From Actinomycetospora straminea (GTDB taxonomy: Bacteria > Actinomycetota > Actinomycetes > Mycobacteriales > Pseudonocardiaceae): a stretch of DNA of 64,000 bases. A model generated the notes under the pieces. The model had not been told where the DNA came from, ran no database searches, and saw only the letters and a program-made list of their open reading frames with translations. Positions 51,061 to 59,034 of the stretch are shown here, in pieces; the first letter of the stretch is position 1, and every line of letters starts with the position of its first letter. The stretch covers positions 558,001-622,000 of the forward strand of contig NZ_JAQZAN010000001.1 of the NCBI RefSeq assembly GCF_028737255.1. Reading direction: 5' to 3'. The position numbers and the translations under genes were made by a program.

Positions 51061-51585
51061 TTACTCGCGATCCCGCGACACGTCGCCCAGCTCCTCGACT
51101 CCTAGGTCTTTGCGGGCGGCCTCGAGGAACTCGGCTTCTGCGGGACTGACGTGCTTCCACAAAACGGTCTCGACCTGATCAGCGTGATAGGTCGCCTCGT
51201 AGATCCTCTGCGTGAGGGTCCGGGCCGCTGTCCGCACCGGTTCGGGCGTCACCAAATTGAGTCTGTTTTGATGGTGCCAGACGTCGTTGTTCCGTCGGTG
51301 CTTTTCGCGCTCCACATCCGCAGCGTCGTCAAGGGGCTCGCCAGCCTTGGATACAAGCGGCCGCCTCCCCCATAGCCCGTCCATCAGTACCCAGGAGTCC
51401 TCGACCACGTCAAGGTAGGCAAGAATCGCATCCTTCTTCTCGGTCCGTCTCGCCGCAGCGAGTTGCACGGCGGCTTGCTGCTTCGTGGTCCGCTGAGTGA
51501 TGAGCACACCGCCGAAAGAGCCAAGAGCCCCGACAGCGACGCCTACTAACGAGAAGACCGCCGGTCCTAGAACAGCCCAATCCAT
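51061..51585 (-). CDS. membrane-anchored helical hypothetical protein
   Basis: 174 residues. An N-terminal transmembrane helix (VLGPAVFSLVGVAVGALGSF) is followed by a long helical region (TKQQAAVQLAAARRTEKKDAI, VRTAARTLTQRIYEATYHAD). The composition is less GC-rich than the flanks. Proteins of this layout are frequent as orphan genes in actinobacterial mobile elements, but I cannot name a family. It sits alone between the decayed att and the integrase remnant, as cargo of the older insertion. Confidence 0.65.
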   Translation of the reverse strand: MDWAVLGPAVFSLVGVAVGALGSFGGVLITQRTTKQQAAVQLAAARRTEKKDAILAYLDVVEDSWVLMDGLWGRRPLVSKAGEPLDDAADVEREKHRRNNDVWHHQNRLNLVTPEPVRTAARTLTQRIYEATYHADQVETVLWKHVSPAEAEFLEAARKDLGVEELGDVSRDRE

Positions 51586-51689
51586 GACGGTTGACTATCT
51601 CGCCGGCGCCTCGCCTGCCGGCAGGGCCGTTTGGTCTACACAGTGCTTCCTGCCGTGGCTGCGCGCTGAGTGCACGGCCCGGCAGCTGC

Positions 51690-51833
51690 GGGTGTTCCGG
51701 CAACACAGGTGGGCGGAGTGGCTCGTTCACAGCGTGAACGTGCTGCCACGCGTCGATGCCGAGTGCGTCGTCGGCCCCGAGGACGCGGAGCGCAGACGGA
51801 TCTTCGAGGCTCTCAGGGAGGACCCTCATGATC
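51690..51833 (+). pseudogene. remnant of a second integrase (3' end)
   Basis: The frame VFRQHRWAEWLVHSVNVLPR, VDAECVVGPEDAERRRIFEA, LREDP aligns with the last ~50 residues of the intact integrase (VPAPQVAEWAGHSVNVLLRV and onward). The catalytic Tyr is replaced by Asp. A one-base deletion just before the equivalent stop changes the frame. It ends ~75 bases before attR, as the real integrase ends before the decayed att. Confidence 0.8.
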
Positions 51834-51908
51834 GATCTGTCCGCGCATCGTCCGTAGACACCCGCGCAGGGTCGGTCACAGCCGGACGGAGCCGAACATG
51901 ACCGTGAT

Positions 51909-52007
51909 CATGAGTCAGCCCCGTCGTCGCTGGTCAGCGAGGCAACGGGGCTGGTGGTGGCGGGTGAAGGATTCGAACCTTCGAAGCTTTCGCGACGGAT
52001 TTACAGT
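51909..52007. repeat. attR, right 99-bp direct repeat
   Basis: Identical over 99 bases to 34078-34176. Here the repeat joins the 5' half of tRNA-Tyr, regenerating a complete tRNA gene, so the element supplies the tRNA 3' end. Confidence 0.92.
51918..51951 (-). terminator. terminator of tRNA-Tyr
   Basis: GCCCCGT / ACGGGGC outer arms with an inner perfect TCGCTG-GT-CAGCGA hairpin, just past the tRNA 3' end on the minus strand. The same structure is present in attL at 34087-34120. Confidence 0.75.
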
Positions 52008-52038
52008 CCGCTCCCATTGGCCGCTCGGGCAACCCGCC
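51958..52038 (-). tRNA. tRNA-Tyr (GTA anticodon)
   Basis: The minus strand folds into a class II tRNA. Acceptor GGCGGGT pairs with ACCCGCC, the anticodon loop CTGTAAA contains GTA with stem GCGGA/TCCGT, a long variable arm (CGCGAAAGCTTC) follows, and the T arm is GAAGG-TTCGAAT-CCTTC. A discriminator A and an encoded CCA follow (to 51955). Its 3' part lies inside attR. Confidence 0.95.
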
Positions 52039-52148
52039 AGGGTGTGCCATCCCGGGGGACGGCGTCGGGAAGACTACAGGCCGGGGCCCGGCCGCCGCGC
52101 AGCCGGGGCCCCGCGCCGCACCCGGCCGACACGTCAGGGAGGACGACG

Positions 52149-52640
52149 ATGGCCAACCCCTCGTTCGACGTCGTGAGCAAGGTCGACCGCCAGGAGGTGG
52201 ACAACGCGCTCAACCAGGCGAGCAAGGAGCTCTCGCAGCGCTTCGACTTCCGCGGCACCGGCGCCGACGTCTCGTGGGCCGGTGAGGAGGCCATCACCAT
52301 CACCGCGGAGACCGAGGAGCGCTGCACCGCGGCGATCGACGTCTTCAAGGAGAAGCTGATCAAGCGTGGCATCTCGATGAAGGCGTTCGACGTCGGCGAG
52401 CCGTCGCTGTCGGGCAAGACCTACAAGGTCACCGGCTCGCTGGTGCAGGGCATCTCCAAGGACAAGGGCAAGGAGATCTCCAAGGTCATCCGCGACGAGG
52501 GCCCCAAGGGCATCCAGGCCCAGATGCAGGACGACCAGCTCCGCGTCACCGGCAAGAAGAAGGACGACCTGCAGGCCGTGATCTCGCTGCTCAAGGAGCG
52601 CGACTTCGACATCGCCCTGCAGTTCACGAACTACCGCTGA
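52149..52640 (+). CDS. yajQ: YajQ family nucleotide/c-di-GMP-binding protein
   Basis: 163 residues: [20 protein letters not shown] at the start, [36 protein letters not shown] and [19 protein letters not shown] at the end. The two ferredoxin-like halves of YajQ are both present and length is standard. Members bind nucleotides, and some bind cyclic di-GMP and act with a transcription factor. AGGGAGG lies upstream of the ATG. It is the first chromosomal gene right of the element, and its end overlaps a convergent tetR gene by 17 bases. Confidence 0.96.
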   Translation: MANPSFDVVSKVDRQEVDNALNQASKELSQRFDFRGTGADVSWAGEEAITITAETEERCTAAIDVFKEKLIKRGISMKAFDVGEPSLSGKTYKVTGSLVQGISKDKGKEISKVIRDEGPKGIQAQMQDDQLRVTGKKKDDLQAVISLLKERDFDIALQFTNYR

Positions 52641-53334
52641 CGCCCCCGGGCCGAGCCGCGCCTTCAGGTCCGGGGCCCTCGGCCGTCGCGTGTCGCGCGT
52701 GGACCGTCAGCGCGGCCTCCTCGACAGCACGCGCCACGCTCGCCGCGTCCGGGTCCCAGTCGAGCAGCAGCATCCGGGGCCAGAGCACGTAGTTGGCGAT
52801 CATGCCGAGGAACTGGGTGGCCACGAGGTCGGCGTCGGAGAACCGCAGGGTGCCGGCGCGCTGCTCGGCGAGCAGGTGGTCGCGCACCGAGTCGAAGAAC
52901 GGCATCTTGCCCAGGTCGAAGTGCGTGCGCCCGAGCTCGGGGAAGCGCGGGAGCTCGGCGATGACGATGCGGAAGAGGTCGGCCATCCCGGGGCGGGTCA
53001 ACAGGTCCGCATAGCGGGTGCCGAGCGTCGTCAGGGCGGCCAGGGGGTCCCCGGGCACGGGCGGGGCCTGCTCGTCCCCGATCGCCCACGACGTGGTCAC
53101 CATCGCGCTGAACAGCTCGGCCTTGGTCGGGAACTGCTTGAACAGCGTGGCCCGCGAGACCCCGGCCTCGGCCGCGACCTTCGCCAGCGAGGTGCCGTCG
53201 TAGCCGAGGTCGAGGAAGAGCCGGCGAGCAGCGCCGAGGAGCGCCTCGCGATTCCTGCGCGCCAGGTCACGGTGGTACCGCGCCGCTCCCGACGGTCCCG
53301 CCGGCGCCGACTCGGTCCCGTCCACGACGACCAT
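52624..53334 (-). CDS. TetR/AcrR family transcriptional regulator
   Basis: 236 residues. The HTH is [20 protein letters not shown], then [30 protein letters not shown] (cited in part). The C-terminal domain resembles the TetR_C group that senses small hydrophobics ([16 protein letters not shown] is a common phrase in it). GGCAGG is just ahead of the ATG. It is divergent from an SDR gene, with repeated CTCACCTC motifs in between, so it most likely represses that gene and itself. Confidence 0.9.
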   Translation of the reverse strand: MVVVDGTESAPAGPSGAARYHRDLARRNREALLGAARRLFLDLGYDGTSLAKVAAEAGVSRATLFKQFPTKAELFSAMVTTSWAIGDEQAPPVPGDPLAALTTLGTRYADLLTRPGMADLFRIVIAELPRFPELGRTHFDLGKMPFFDSVRDHLLAEQRAGTLRFSDADLVATQFLGMIANYVLWPRMLLLDWDPDAASVARAVEEAALTVHARHATAEGPGPEGAARPGGVSGSS

Positions 53335-53368
53335 CCTGCCGGAGACCGGCCCACGAGGCGAGCCGCTT

Positions 53369-53429
53369 GACTCACCTCGCTGCCAGTGATCTCCTCGTCG
53401 TGAGGTGAGCGGACCGACTCACCTCGCTG
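53369..53429. promoter_or_regulatory. operator region of the TetR/SDR pair
   Basis: A perfect inverted repeat GAGGTGAG (53402-53409) / CTCACCTC (53418-53425) with an eight-base spacer, and a 14-base direct repeat GACTCACCTCGCTG at 53369-53382 and 53416-53429. Three half-sites in 60 bases point to cooperative TetR binding. Confidence 0.7.
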
Positions 53430-53444
53430 AGCGAGGAGGCAACG

Positions 53445-54215
53445 GTGGGACGCTTCGAGGGACGCACGGTGCTCGTGACCGGAGCCACCGGCGGGATGGG
53501 ACGCAGCCACGTGCAGGCGTTCCACCGCGAGGGCGCCGCGGTGGTCATCGCCGCGCGTGACGAGGCGGCCGGGGCCGCACTGGCCGAGCAGCTCGGGGAA
53601 CGGGCGCTCGCGGTCCGACTCGACGTCACCGACGAGCAGCAGTGGGCGGCCGGAGTGGCGGCGGCCGAGCAGCGGTTCGGGCCGATCTCGGTCCTCGTCG
53701 CCAACGCCGGCGTCCAGCACCCGCCGACGCTGCTCGAGGACGCCGACCGGAGCCTGTGGGACACCGTCACCGCCGTGAACGTCACGGGCACCGCGCTCGG
53801 CATCCGGGCGGTCGCCCCCTCGATGCGCCGCGGCGGCGGCGGCGTGGTCGTCACCGTCGCCTCGACGATGGCCCACGGAGGCACGGCGGCGTTCGGACCC
53901 TACGTCGCGGCGAAGTGGGCCGTGCGCGGACTGACCCGGACCGCGGCGCTGGAGCTGGGCCGCGACGGCATCCGCGTCGTGTCGCTGACCCCGGGGGTGG
54001 TGGCCACACCGTTGATCACCGAGCCGCTCGCCGACGGGGTGCCGGCCATCGCCGAGGCCTTCGACCCCGAGCCCTTCGCCGTCCCGCGGCTGGGTGAGCC
54101 GGACGAGATCAGCCGCGCACTGCTGTTCCTCGCCTCCCCCGACGCCGCCTTCGTCACCGGCTCGGAGCTCGTCATCGACGGCGGCCTGCTCCTCGGCCCG
54201 GCACTGTCGGCCTGA
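53445..54215 (+). CDS. SDR family oxidoreductase
   Basis: 256 residues of a classical short-chain dehydrogenase. VLVTGATGGMGRSHVQAF is the cofactor loop, VLVANAGVQHPP contains NAG, VVVTVASTMAHGG contains the active Ser, and YVAAKWAVRGLTR contains Tyr-x3-Lys. FVTGSELVIDGGLLLGP closes the fold. Cofactor preference and substrate are not evident. GAGGAGG precedes the GTG. Divergent tetR with shared palindromic operator suggests induction by the enzyme's own substrate. Confidence 0.94.
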   Translation: MGRFEGRTVLVTGATGGMGRSHVQAFHREGAAVVIAARDEAAGAALAEQLGERALAVRLDVTDEQQWAAGVAAAEQRFGPISVLVANAGVQHPPTLLEDADRSLWDTVTAVNVTGTALGIRAVAPSMRRGGGGVVVTVASTMAHGGTAAFGPYVAAKWAVRGLTRTAALELGRDGIRVVSLTPGVVATPLITEPLADGVPAIAEAFDPEPFAVPRLGEPDEISRALLFLASPDAAFVTGSELVIDGGLLLGPALSA

Positions 54216-54269
54216 CCGTCCTCAGCGGGTGCCACCGCCACGCACCACCGCTGAGGGGCCGCCCGGGGC

Positions 54270-55040
54270 TCAGGCCTCGACCCGGCGGTGGCGACCGGGG
54301 CGGGCGTGGCGGACCAGGACCGCGCCGGCGAGCGCGGCGGCGCCCGTGAGGCCGTAGGCCAGGGCGTCGGCGCCGCCGGACGGGCTCGAGCCGTCGCCGG
54401 CCTCCACGCCACCGACCGGGTACTGCGGCGCGTCGTCCGCGGCCCGGTCGTCGTCGTGGTCGCCGGAGCCCGACGTCACGGCGGCCGGCTCGGTCTCCAC
54501 GTCCTCGCCGTAGGCGTACGACTCGCAGGCGATGCCGTCGTCGTCGGCGTCGAGGCGCTCGGGGTCGCTCGGGTCGTCGTCGAGGACGGCCTGGGCCTCG
54601 GCCTGCGAGTCGAAGTCGGCGCAGTCGCGGTCCTGCGCCGAGGACCGGGCCGGCGCGTCGGTGGACACCCGGTGCGTCGAGCCGGACGACAAGCCGGACG
54701 AGCTCGAGCCGGACGAGTGCGAGGAGCTGGACGAGTTCGAGCCCGACGAGCTCGACGATCCGCTGCCGAGACCCAGCTCCTCGCTCACCGACGATCCCCG
54801 CCTCGGCAGGCTCTCGCAGGCGCGGCCGTCGTTGTCGCTCCCGTCGAGGCCGTTGGGGTCGGACGGGTCGGCGTCGTAGACGGCCTGCGCGTCCTCCTGG
54901 TACCGGAAGTCCCCGCAGTTCAGGTCGTCGGCGGCGAACGCCATCCCCGCGCCGGGGCCGACGACGCTCACCAGCGTCAGCCCGCCGAGGGCGGCGGCGA
55001 GGGCACGGCGGGTGCGGCGGGGGGCGCGGTGAGCGGGCAC
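54270..55040 (-). CDS. secreted/anchored protein with two excalibur calcium-binding domains
   Basis: 256 residues. A signal peptide (RALAAALGGLTLVSVVGPGA, cleavage near AFA-AD) is followed by excalibur domain 1 (LNCGDFRYQEDAQAVYDADP, ending GSDNDGRACESL). A ~50-residue Ser/Gly linker (SGSSSSSGSNSSSSSHSSGS) leads to domain 2 (RDCADFDSQAEAQAVLDDDP, ending DADDDGIACESY). A C-terminal hydrophobic helix with basic tail (ALAYGLTGAAALAGAVLVRH) anchors it, without LPXTG. Each domain has paired Cys and a DxDxDG calcium loop. It is likely displayed at the cell surface; partner unknown. Confidence 0.88.
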   Translation of the reverse strand: MPAHRAPRRTRRALAAALGGLTLVSVVGPGAGMAFAADDLNCGDFRYQEDAQAVYDADPSDPNGLDGSDNDGRACESLPRRGSSVSEELGLGSGSSSSSGSNSSSSSHSSGSSSSGLSSGSTHRVSTDAPARSSAQDRDCADFDSQAEAQAVLDDDPSDPERLDADDDGIACESYAYGEDVETEPAAVTSGSGDHDDDRAADDAPQYPVGGVEAGDGSSPSGGADALAYGLTGAAALAGAVLVRHARPGRHRRVEA

Positions 55041-55271
55041 GGAGGTTCTCCTCGGCGGTGACGGGGCGTAGCGCGGTCGCTGCGCTCGGGAGATCAGTCG
55101 CCGGGAGATCCGCGGTCGTTAGGGGGAGAGCACGCGAACCACCCGCACGGGGTCAATGCGGACGACCGAGGCAACCCGCCGCCCGGCCGGACGTCCTGCG
55201 ACGCCCGCCTCAGGGTGGAACTCGGGGCGATCCCGGAGCCGGCGCCGCCTCCGGTCGACGACGGTCGGGGC

Positions 55272-55556
55272 ATGCGCACCAGGACGTCGGGCTCCGCGAG
55301 GACGTGGGCGCTCGTGGCCGCCGTGCTCGTCTTCCTGCTGCTCGCGGCGGGCTGGGTCGCGACGCAGGTGTCGGCGCGGGTGTCGGCGCCGCCGCCCGCC
55401 GACGACCCGATCGAGCTCGTCACGGGTCCCGCGGGCCCGGCGTGCTGGGTCGTCGGGCGCGTCGGGGACGGGCTCGCCGAGGCCGGCCCGTGCATCGATC
55501 CGGCGGAGTTCCGCGGGGACGTCCTCCGTCGGGGGAGCGTCGACCGGACGGCGTGA
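55272..55556 (+). CDS. small single-pass membrane protein
   Basis: 94 residues: RTRTSGSARTWALVAAVLVF, then a transmembrane helix (LLLAAGWVATQV) and an extracytoplasmic tail with two Cys (GPACWVVGRVGDG, GPCIDPAEF) that could form a disulfide. The ATG at 55272 is preferred; GGTCGGGG is a modest ribosome site, and an earlier start at 55215 is possible. It ends 23 bases before the NDH-2-like gene. Family not recognised. Confidence 0.6.
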   Translation: MRTRTSGSARTWALVAAVLVFLLLAAGWVATQVSARVSAPPPADDPIELVTGPAGPACWVVGRVGDGLAEAGPCIDPAEFRGDVLRRGSVDRTA

Positions 55557-55579
55557 CCGGGGTGCGGTAGGCAGGGCCC

Positions 55580-56920
55580 GTGACCGATCGCATCGTCGTG
55601 GTGGGCGGCGGGTTCGCCGGAGCCGCCGTCGCGCGGCGACTGGAGAAGCTCGTCCCCGAGGCCGACGTCCGGCTCGTCGCCCCCGACGACTACATGCTCT
55701 ACCTGCCGCTGCTGCCGCAGGTCGCGGCCGGTCTGCTCCCGGCGCCGGCGACGACGGTGGCGCTGTCGACGTGGCTGCGGCGCACGGTGGTGGTCCCCGG
55801 GCGGGCGGTCGGGGTCGACCTCGACGCGCGCCGGGTCCTCGTCGAGAGCATCACCGGCCACCACGAGGCCCTCCCCTACGACCGCCTCGTGCTCGCCCCG
55901 GGCAGCGTCACGCGGGTCGCCGACATTCCCGGCCTGCGCGAGCACGGCCGCGGGTGCAAGACGCTCGCCGAGGCCGCGTTCCTGCGCGACCACGTGCTGG
56001 CCCAGCTCGAGATCGCGAACACGTCGACCGACCCCGAGGAGCGGGACCGCCGCTGCCGCTTCGTCGTCGTCGGCGGCGGCTACGCGGGCGTGGAGACCGC
56101 GGCGAACCTCCAGCTCATGACGACCGACCTCGCCCGCCGGTTCCCCCGCCTCGACCCGTCGCTCGTGACCTGGCACGTCGTGCAGCACCACGACGCGCTG
56201 ATGCCCGGGCTCGGCCGGCGGCTGAGCGAGGACACGCGGCGGGTCCTGGCCTCGCGGGGCGTGCACGTCGACCTGTCCACCGGCCTGACCGCCGCCGACG
56301 AGGGGTCGGTGACGCTCTCCGACGGCCGGCGGCTCGCGACCCGGACGCTCATCTGGGCGGCGGGGATCGCGCCCAGCCCGCTGATGGCGCACCTCGGCGC
56401 CGAGACCGACCACGGCCGGCTCGTGGTGCGGGCCGACCTGTCGGTGCCCGACCGGCCCGAGGTGCTGGCCCTCGGGGACGCCGCCGCGGTCCCGGACCTC
56501 GCGTCCGGCGGCGGGGCGGTCTGCCCGCCCACCGCCCAGCACGCCTCGCGCCAGGCACCCGTCGCCGCGGCGAACGTCGCGGCGGGGCTGGCCGGGCGCC
56601 CCACGACGGACTACCGCCACCGCGACCTCGGGATGGTCGTCGACCTCGGCGGCTCGGACGCCGTCGCCAAGCCCTTCGGTGTCGACCTCAGCGGGCTGCC
56701 CGGCGCCACCGTCACCCGCGCGTACCACCTCTGGGCCCTGCGCGCCCCGGCGACGATGACCCGGGTCGCGACGAACTGGGCGCTCGGTGCCCTGCACGGC
56801 ACGAGCGCGGTCCGGCTCGGCTTCCTGCACGGCACCAGCGGGCGGCTCGCCGAGTTCGAGCACACCGACGACTACCTCGACGCCGACGCCACCCGCGCCG
56901 CGATCGCCGCGCTCAGCTGA
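55580..56920 (+). CDS. NAD(P)/FAD-dependent oxidoreductase, type II NADH dehydrogenase-like
   Basis: 446 residues. The first loop RIVVVGGGFAGAAVARRLEK binds FAD and the second, FVVVGGGYAGVETAANLQ, binds NADH. LYLPLLPQVAAGLL and PEVLALGDAAAVPD are typical of NDH-2 and relatives, and the C-terminal ALRAPATMTRVATNWALGAL would lie against the membrane. It probably transfers electrons from NADH to quinone without pumping. TAGGCA ends six bases ahead of the GTG, so it may be leaderless. Overlaps a convergent gene by eight bases. Confidence 0.9.
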   Translation: MTDRIVVVGGGFAGAAVARRLEKLVPEADVRLVAPDDYMLYLPLLPQVAAGLLPAPATTVALSTWLRRTVVVPGRAVGVDLDARRVLVESITGHHEALPYDRLVLAPGSVTRVADIPGLREHGRGCKTLAEAAFLRDHVLAQLEIANTSTDPEERDRRCRFVVVGGGYAGVETAANLQLMTTDLARRFPRLDPSLVTWHVVQHHDALMPGLGRRLSEDTRRVLASRGVHVDLSTGLTAADEGSVTLSDGRRLATRTLIWAAGIAPSPLMAHLGAETDHGRLVVRADLSVPDRPEVLALGDAAAVPDLASGGGAVCPPTAQHASRQAPVAAANVAAGLAGRPTTDYRHRDLGMVVDLGGSDAVAKPFGVDLSGLPGATVTRAYHLWALRAPATMTRVATNWALGALHGTSAVRLGFLHGTSGRLAEFEHTDDYLDADATRAAIAALS

Positions 56921-57467
56921 CGGCGCCGCCCTCGAGCGCGTCGAGGCGCCGGTCGAGGCGCCGGAGCAGCTCGACGACGCGGTCGAGCTGCGACATCACC
57001 GGCTCCGTGGCGGCGTAGGGGCGGGCGCTGCGGTCGGCGAGCAGGTCGCGCCGGGCGTCGGTGACGACCCGCTCGACGTCGACACCGAGCGCTCGCAGGA
57101 CCACGGCCGCGTCCTCCGCGTCGTCGGCGAGCACGCCCAGCAGGAGGTGGCGGACGCCGAGCACCGGGTCGGCGGCGGCGTCGGCGACCCGGACCGCGGC
57201 GTCGAGCGCGGCGACCGCGCCGGGGGTGTGCGGGCGGTGCGCGGCGCGCGGGTCGCCGACGCCGGTGCGCCGGCGGGCGACCTCGTCGCGGGCCGCGTCG
57301 AGGTCGACCGCGGCGAGGACACGGCCGCCGTGGTCGCGCTCGTCGAGCGCGAGGGCGAGCAGGAGGTGGGCGGTGCCGAGCCGGGCGTCGCCGGCGCGGA
57401 CCGCCTCCCGGTCGGCGAGGAGGAGGACGCGGATGACCCGCTCGGTCTGGCGGGCGGTGAGGCTCAT
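56913..57467 (-). CDS. Clp N-terminal-domain-only protein
   Basis: 184 residues. Two Clp_N repeats are recognisable: TERVIRVLLLADREAVRAGD, then LGTAHLLLALALDERDHGGR, and AAVRVADAAADPVLGVRHLL with LGVLADDAEDAAVVLRALGV. The C-terminal helix (MSQLDRVVELLRRLDRRLDA) could mediate dimerisation. There is no AAA+ module, so it is not a ClpA/C ATPase; such stand-alone Clp_N proteins may act as adaptors for ClpC. The ATG at 57467 is taken over a GTG further up because the MSLTARQTERV start suits the repeat. Confidence 0.8.
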   Translation of the reverse strand: MSLTARQTERVIRVLLLADREAVRAGDARLGTAHLLLALALDERDHGGRVLAAVDLDAARDEVARRRTGVGDPRAAHRPHTPGAVAALDAAVRVADAAADPVLGVRHLLLGVLADDAEDAAVVLRALGVDVERVVTDARRDLLADRSARPYAATEPVMSQLDRVVELLRRLDRRLDALEGGAVS

Positions 57468-57533
57468 CCGTCTACGGTGGGGGGCGCCGCGCCCCGGCAC
57501 CTCGGGGTCGGTCCCCGGTCCGCGTCGGGGTCC

Positions 57534-57989
57534 TCACCACTCCTTGGCGTAGTAGTAGCTCGGCTCGCTCGCCCCGGGCTCGATGAACAGGTAGCCGTGC
57601 GTGGCGTAGAAGCGCCGTGCGTCGGTGTCCTCCCCGTCGACGTTGACCTCGACGATCCGCCCGCCCCGCCCGTCCACCAGGGCCTCGACGGCCTCGAGCA
57701 GCGCGTGCCCGATCCGCTGTCCGCGCAGGTCCGGGCGCACGTAGAGCTCGTCGAGCAGCGCGACCGGCGCGTCGAACCAGACGTTGGGCCGGAACGAGAC
57801 GACGGCGAGCGCGTCGGCGGGCTCGCCGTGCACCAGGGCGACGAGGTCGTCGCCGGCCAGCCGTTGCCGCAGCCGCCGAGTCAGCACCGTGACGCCGGGG
57901 GTCTCGGTCGCGAACTCGGTGTTGAAGTCGTGGAGCAGGCCGGCGACGGTCGCCGCGTCGCCGACGCCGGCCCGCCGGACCTCACCCAC
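57534..57989 (-). CDS. GNAT family N-acetyltransferase
   Basis: 151 residues. The acetyl-CoA signature is LLDELYVRPDLRGQRIGHAL (Q/R-x-x-G-x-G/A type), followed by LEAVEALVDGRGGRIVEVNV and ARRFYATHGYLF, which is the end of the fold. The start GEVRRAGVGDAATVAGLLHD is typical. The acceptor amine is unknown. It is the only gene between the Clp_N protein and htpX, separated from each by clear gaps. Confidence 0.9.
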   Translation of the reverse strand: MGEVRRAGVGDAATVAGLLHDFNTEFATETPGVTVLTRRLRQRLAGDDLVALVHGEPADALAVVSFRPNVWFDAPVALLDELYVRPDLRGQRIGHALLEAVEALVDGRGGRIVEVNVDGEDTDARRFYATHGYLFIEPGASEPSYYYAKEW

Positions 57990-58139
57990 CGGACCCGTAC
58001 CGGCGGGTGATGACCTCGAGGTGGTCGATGCGAACGGCCACGGGGTGGGTCGCTCCAGGGCTCCGGCGCCTCCATCCGCCGGTCTGACACCGGCCCGGAC
58101 GCGACGCTGCGGTCATCTGATCGCCGGCTCGAGCGGGCG

Positions 58140-58967
58140 TCAACCCCGCGCCATCGCCTCGAGGCGCGCGATCCGGTCGTCCAGCGGCGGGTGCGTGGAG
58201 AACATCCGCGAGAGGCCCTCGCCCGCCCGGAACGGGTTGGCGATCATCAGGTGCGACTGGCTGACCAGCTGCGGGTCGGGCGGCAGGGGCGCGACGGCCG
58301 TGCCGTACTGCAGCTTGCGCAGCGCCGAGGCCAGGGCCAGCGGGTCGTGGGTGAGCGTCGCGCCGCTGGCGTCGGCCTGGTACTCCCGCGACCGGCTGAT
58401 CGACATCTGGATGATGGCCGCCGCGAACGGCCCGATGACGGCGACCGCGATGGTCGCGAGCAGGTTCCGGTTGCCGCCGAAGAGCTGCGCGGCCAGGACC
58501 AGGTACGACACGACGCTCGACAGGGCGCCCGCCACGGACGAGATGAGGATGTCGCGGTTGTAGACGTGCGAGAGCTCGTGGCCGAGGACGCCGCGCAGCT
58601 CGCGCTCGTCGAGCAGCGTGAGGATGCCCGTCGTCGCGCAGACGGCGGCGTTGCGCGGGTTGCGGCCGGTGGCGAACGCGTTGGGCGCCTCGGTGGGGCT
58701 GACGTAGAGGCGCGGCATCGGCTGGTGCGCGTCGGTCGCGAGCTCGCGCACGATGCGGTACATCGCCGGCTGCTCGGCCTCGCCGACCGGGCGGGCGTGC
58801 ATGGCGCGCAGGGCGATGCGGTCGGAGAAGAAGTACGCGTACCCGTTGACGCCGAGGGCCACGACCAGCGCGACCAGCAGCCCGGTGCGCCCGAACAGCG
58901 AGCCGATCAGGAGCACGATCGCGCTCATCAGACCGAGCAGCGCGGCCGTCTTCAGCCCGTTGCGCAC
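58140..58967 (-). CDS. htpX: membrane zinc metalloprotease HtpX
   Basis: 275 residues. Two N-terminal helices ([37 protein letters not shown]) are followed by the catalytic motif [11 protein letters not shown] with H130-E131 and H134. Two further helices precede [15 protein letters not shown], whose Glu is the third ligand, and [18 protein letters not shown] ends the protein. It degrades damaged membrane proteins. Length is family-standard. A regulator is not apparent nearby. Confidence 0.96.
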   Translation of the reverse strand: MRNGLKTAALLGLMSAIVLLIGSLFGRTGLLVALVVALGVNGYAYFFSDRIALRAMHARPVGEAEQPAMYRIVRELATDAHQPMPRLYVSPTEAPNAFATGRNPRNAAVCATTGILTLLDERELRGVLGHELSHVYNRDILISSVAGALSSVVSYLVLAAQLFGGNRNLLATIAVAVIGPFAAAIIQMSISRSREYQADASGATLTHDPLALASALRKLQYGTAVAPLPPDPQLVSQSHLMIANPFRAGEGLSRMFSTHPPLDDRIARLEAMARG

Positions 58968-59034
58968 CGGTACCTCCCCTCGGACGGATCTCCCGTCCGG
59001 GTCAACGCCGGGGCGCGCCCGCCCGTTCCCGCGC

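Larger units (their letters stand above)
34078..52007. mobile_element. AICE (actinomycete integrative and conjugative element) in tRNA-Tyr
   Basis: A ~17.9 kb element bounded by a 99-bp direct repeat carrying the 3' half of tRNA-Tyr. The backbone genes run rightward: ABM-domain protein, XRE repressor, Pra-like activator, small protein, WhiB-like, Zn-ribbon protein, FtsK/TraB, RepSA-like, Xis, Int, the last six joined by four-base overlaps or direct abutment. That is the replication-excision-transfer module of pSAM2/pMEA-type elements. The left half carries two small paralogous genes and a minus-strand poly-gamma-glutamate-type polymer cassette as cargo. The right end contains a decayed second att and an integrase remnant. 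Confidence 0.92.
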
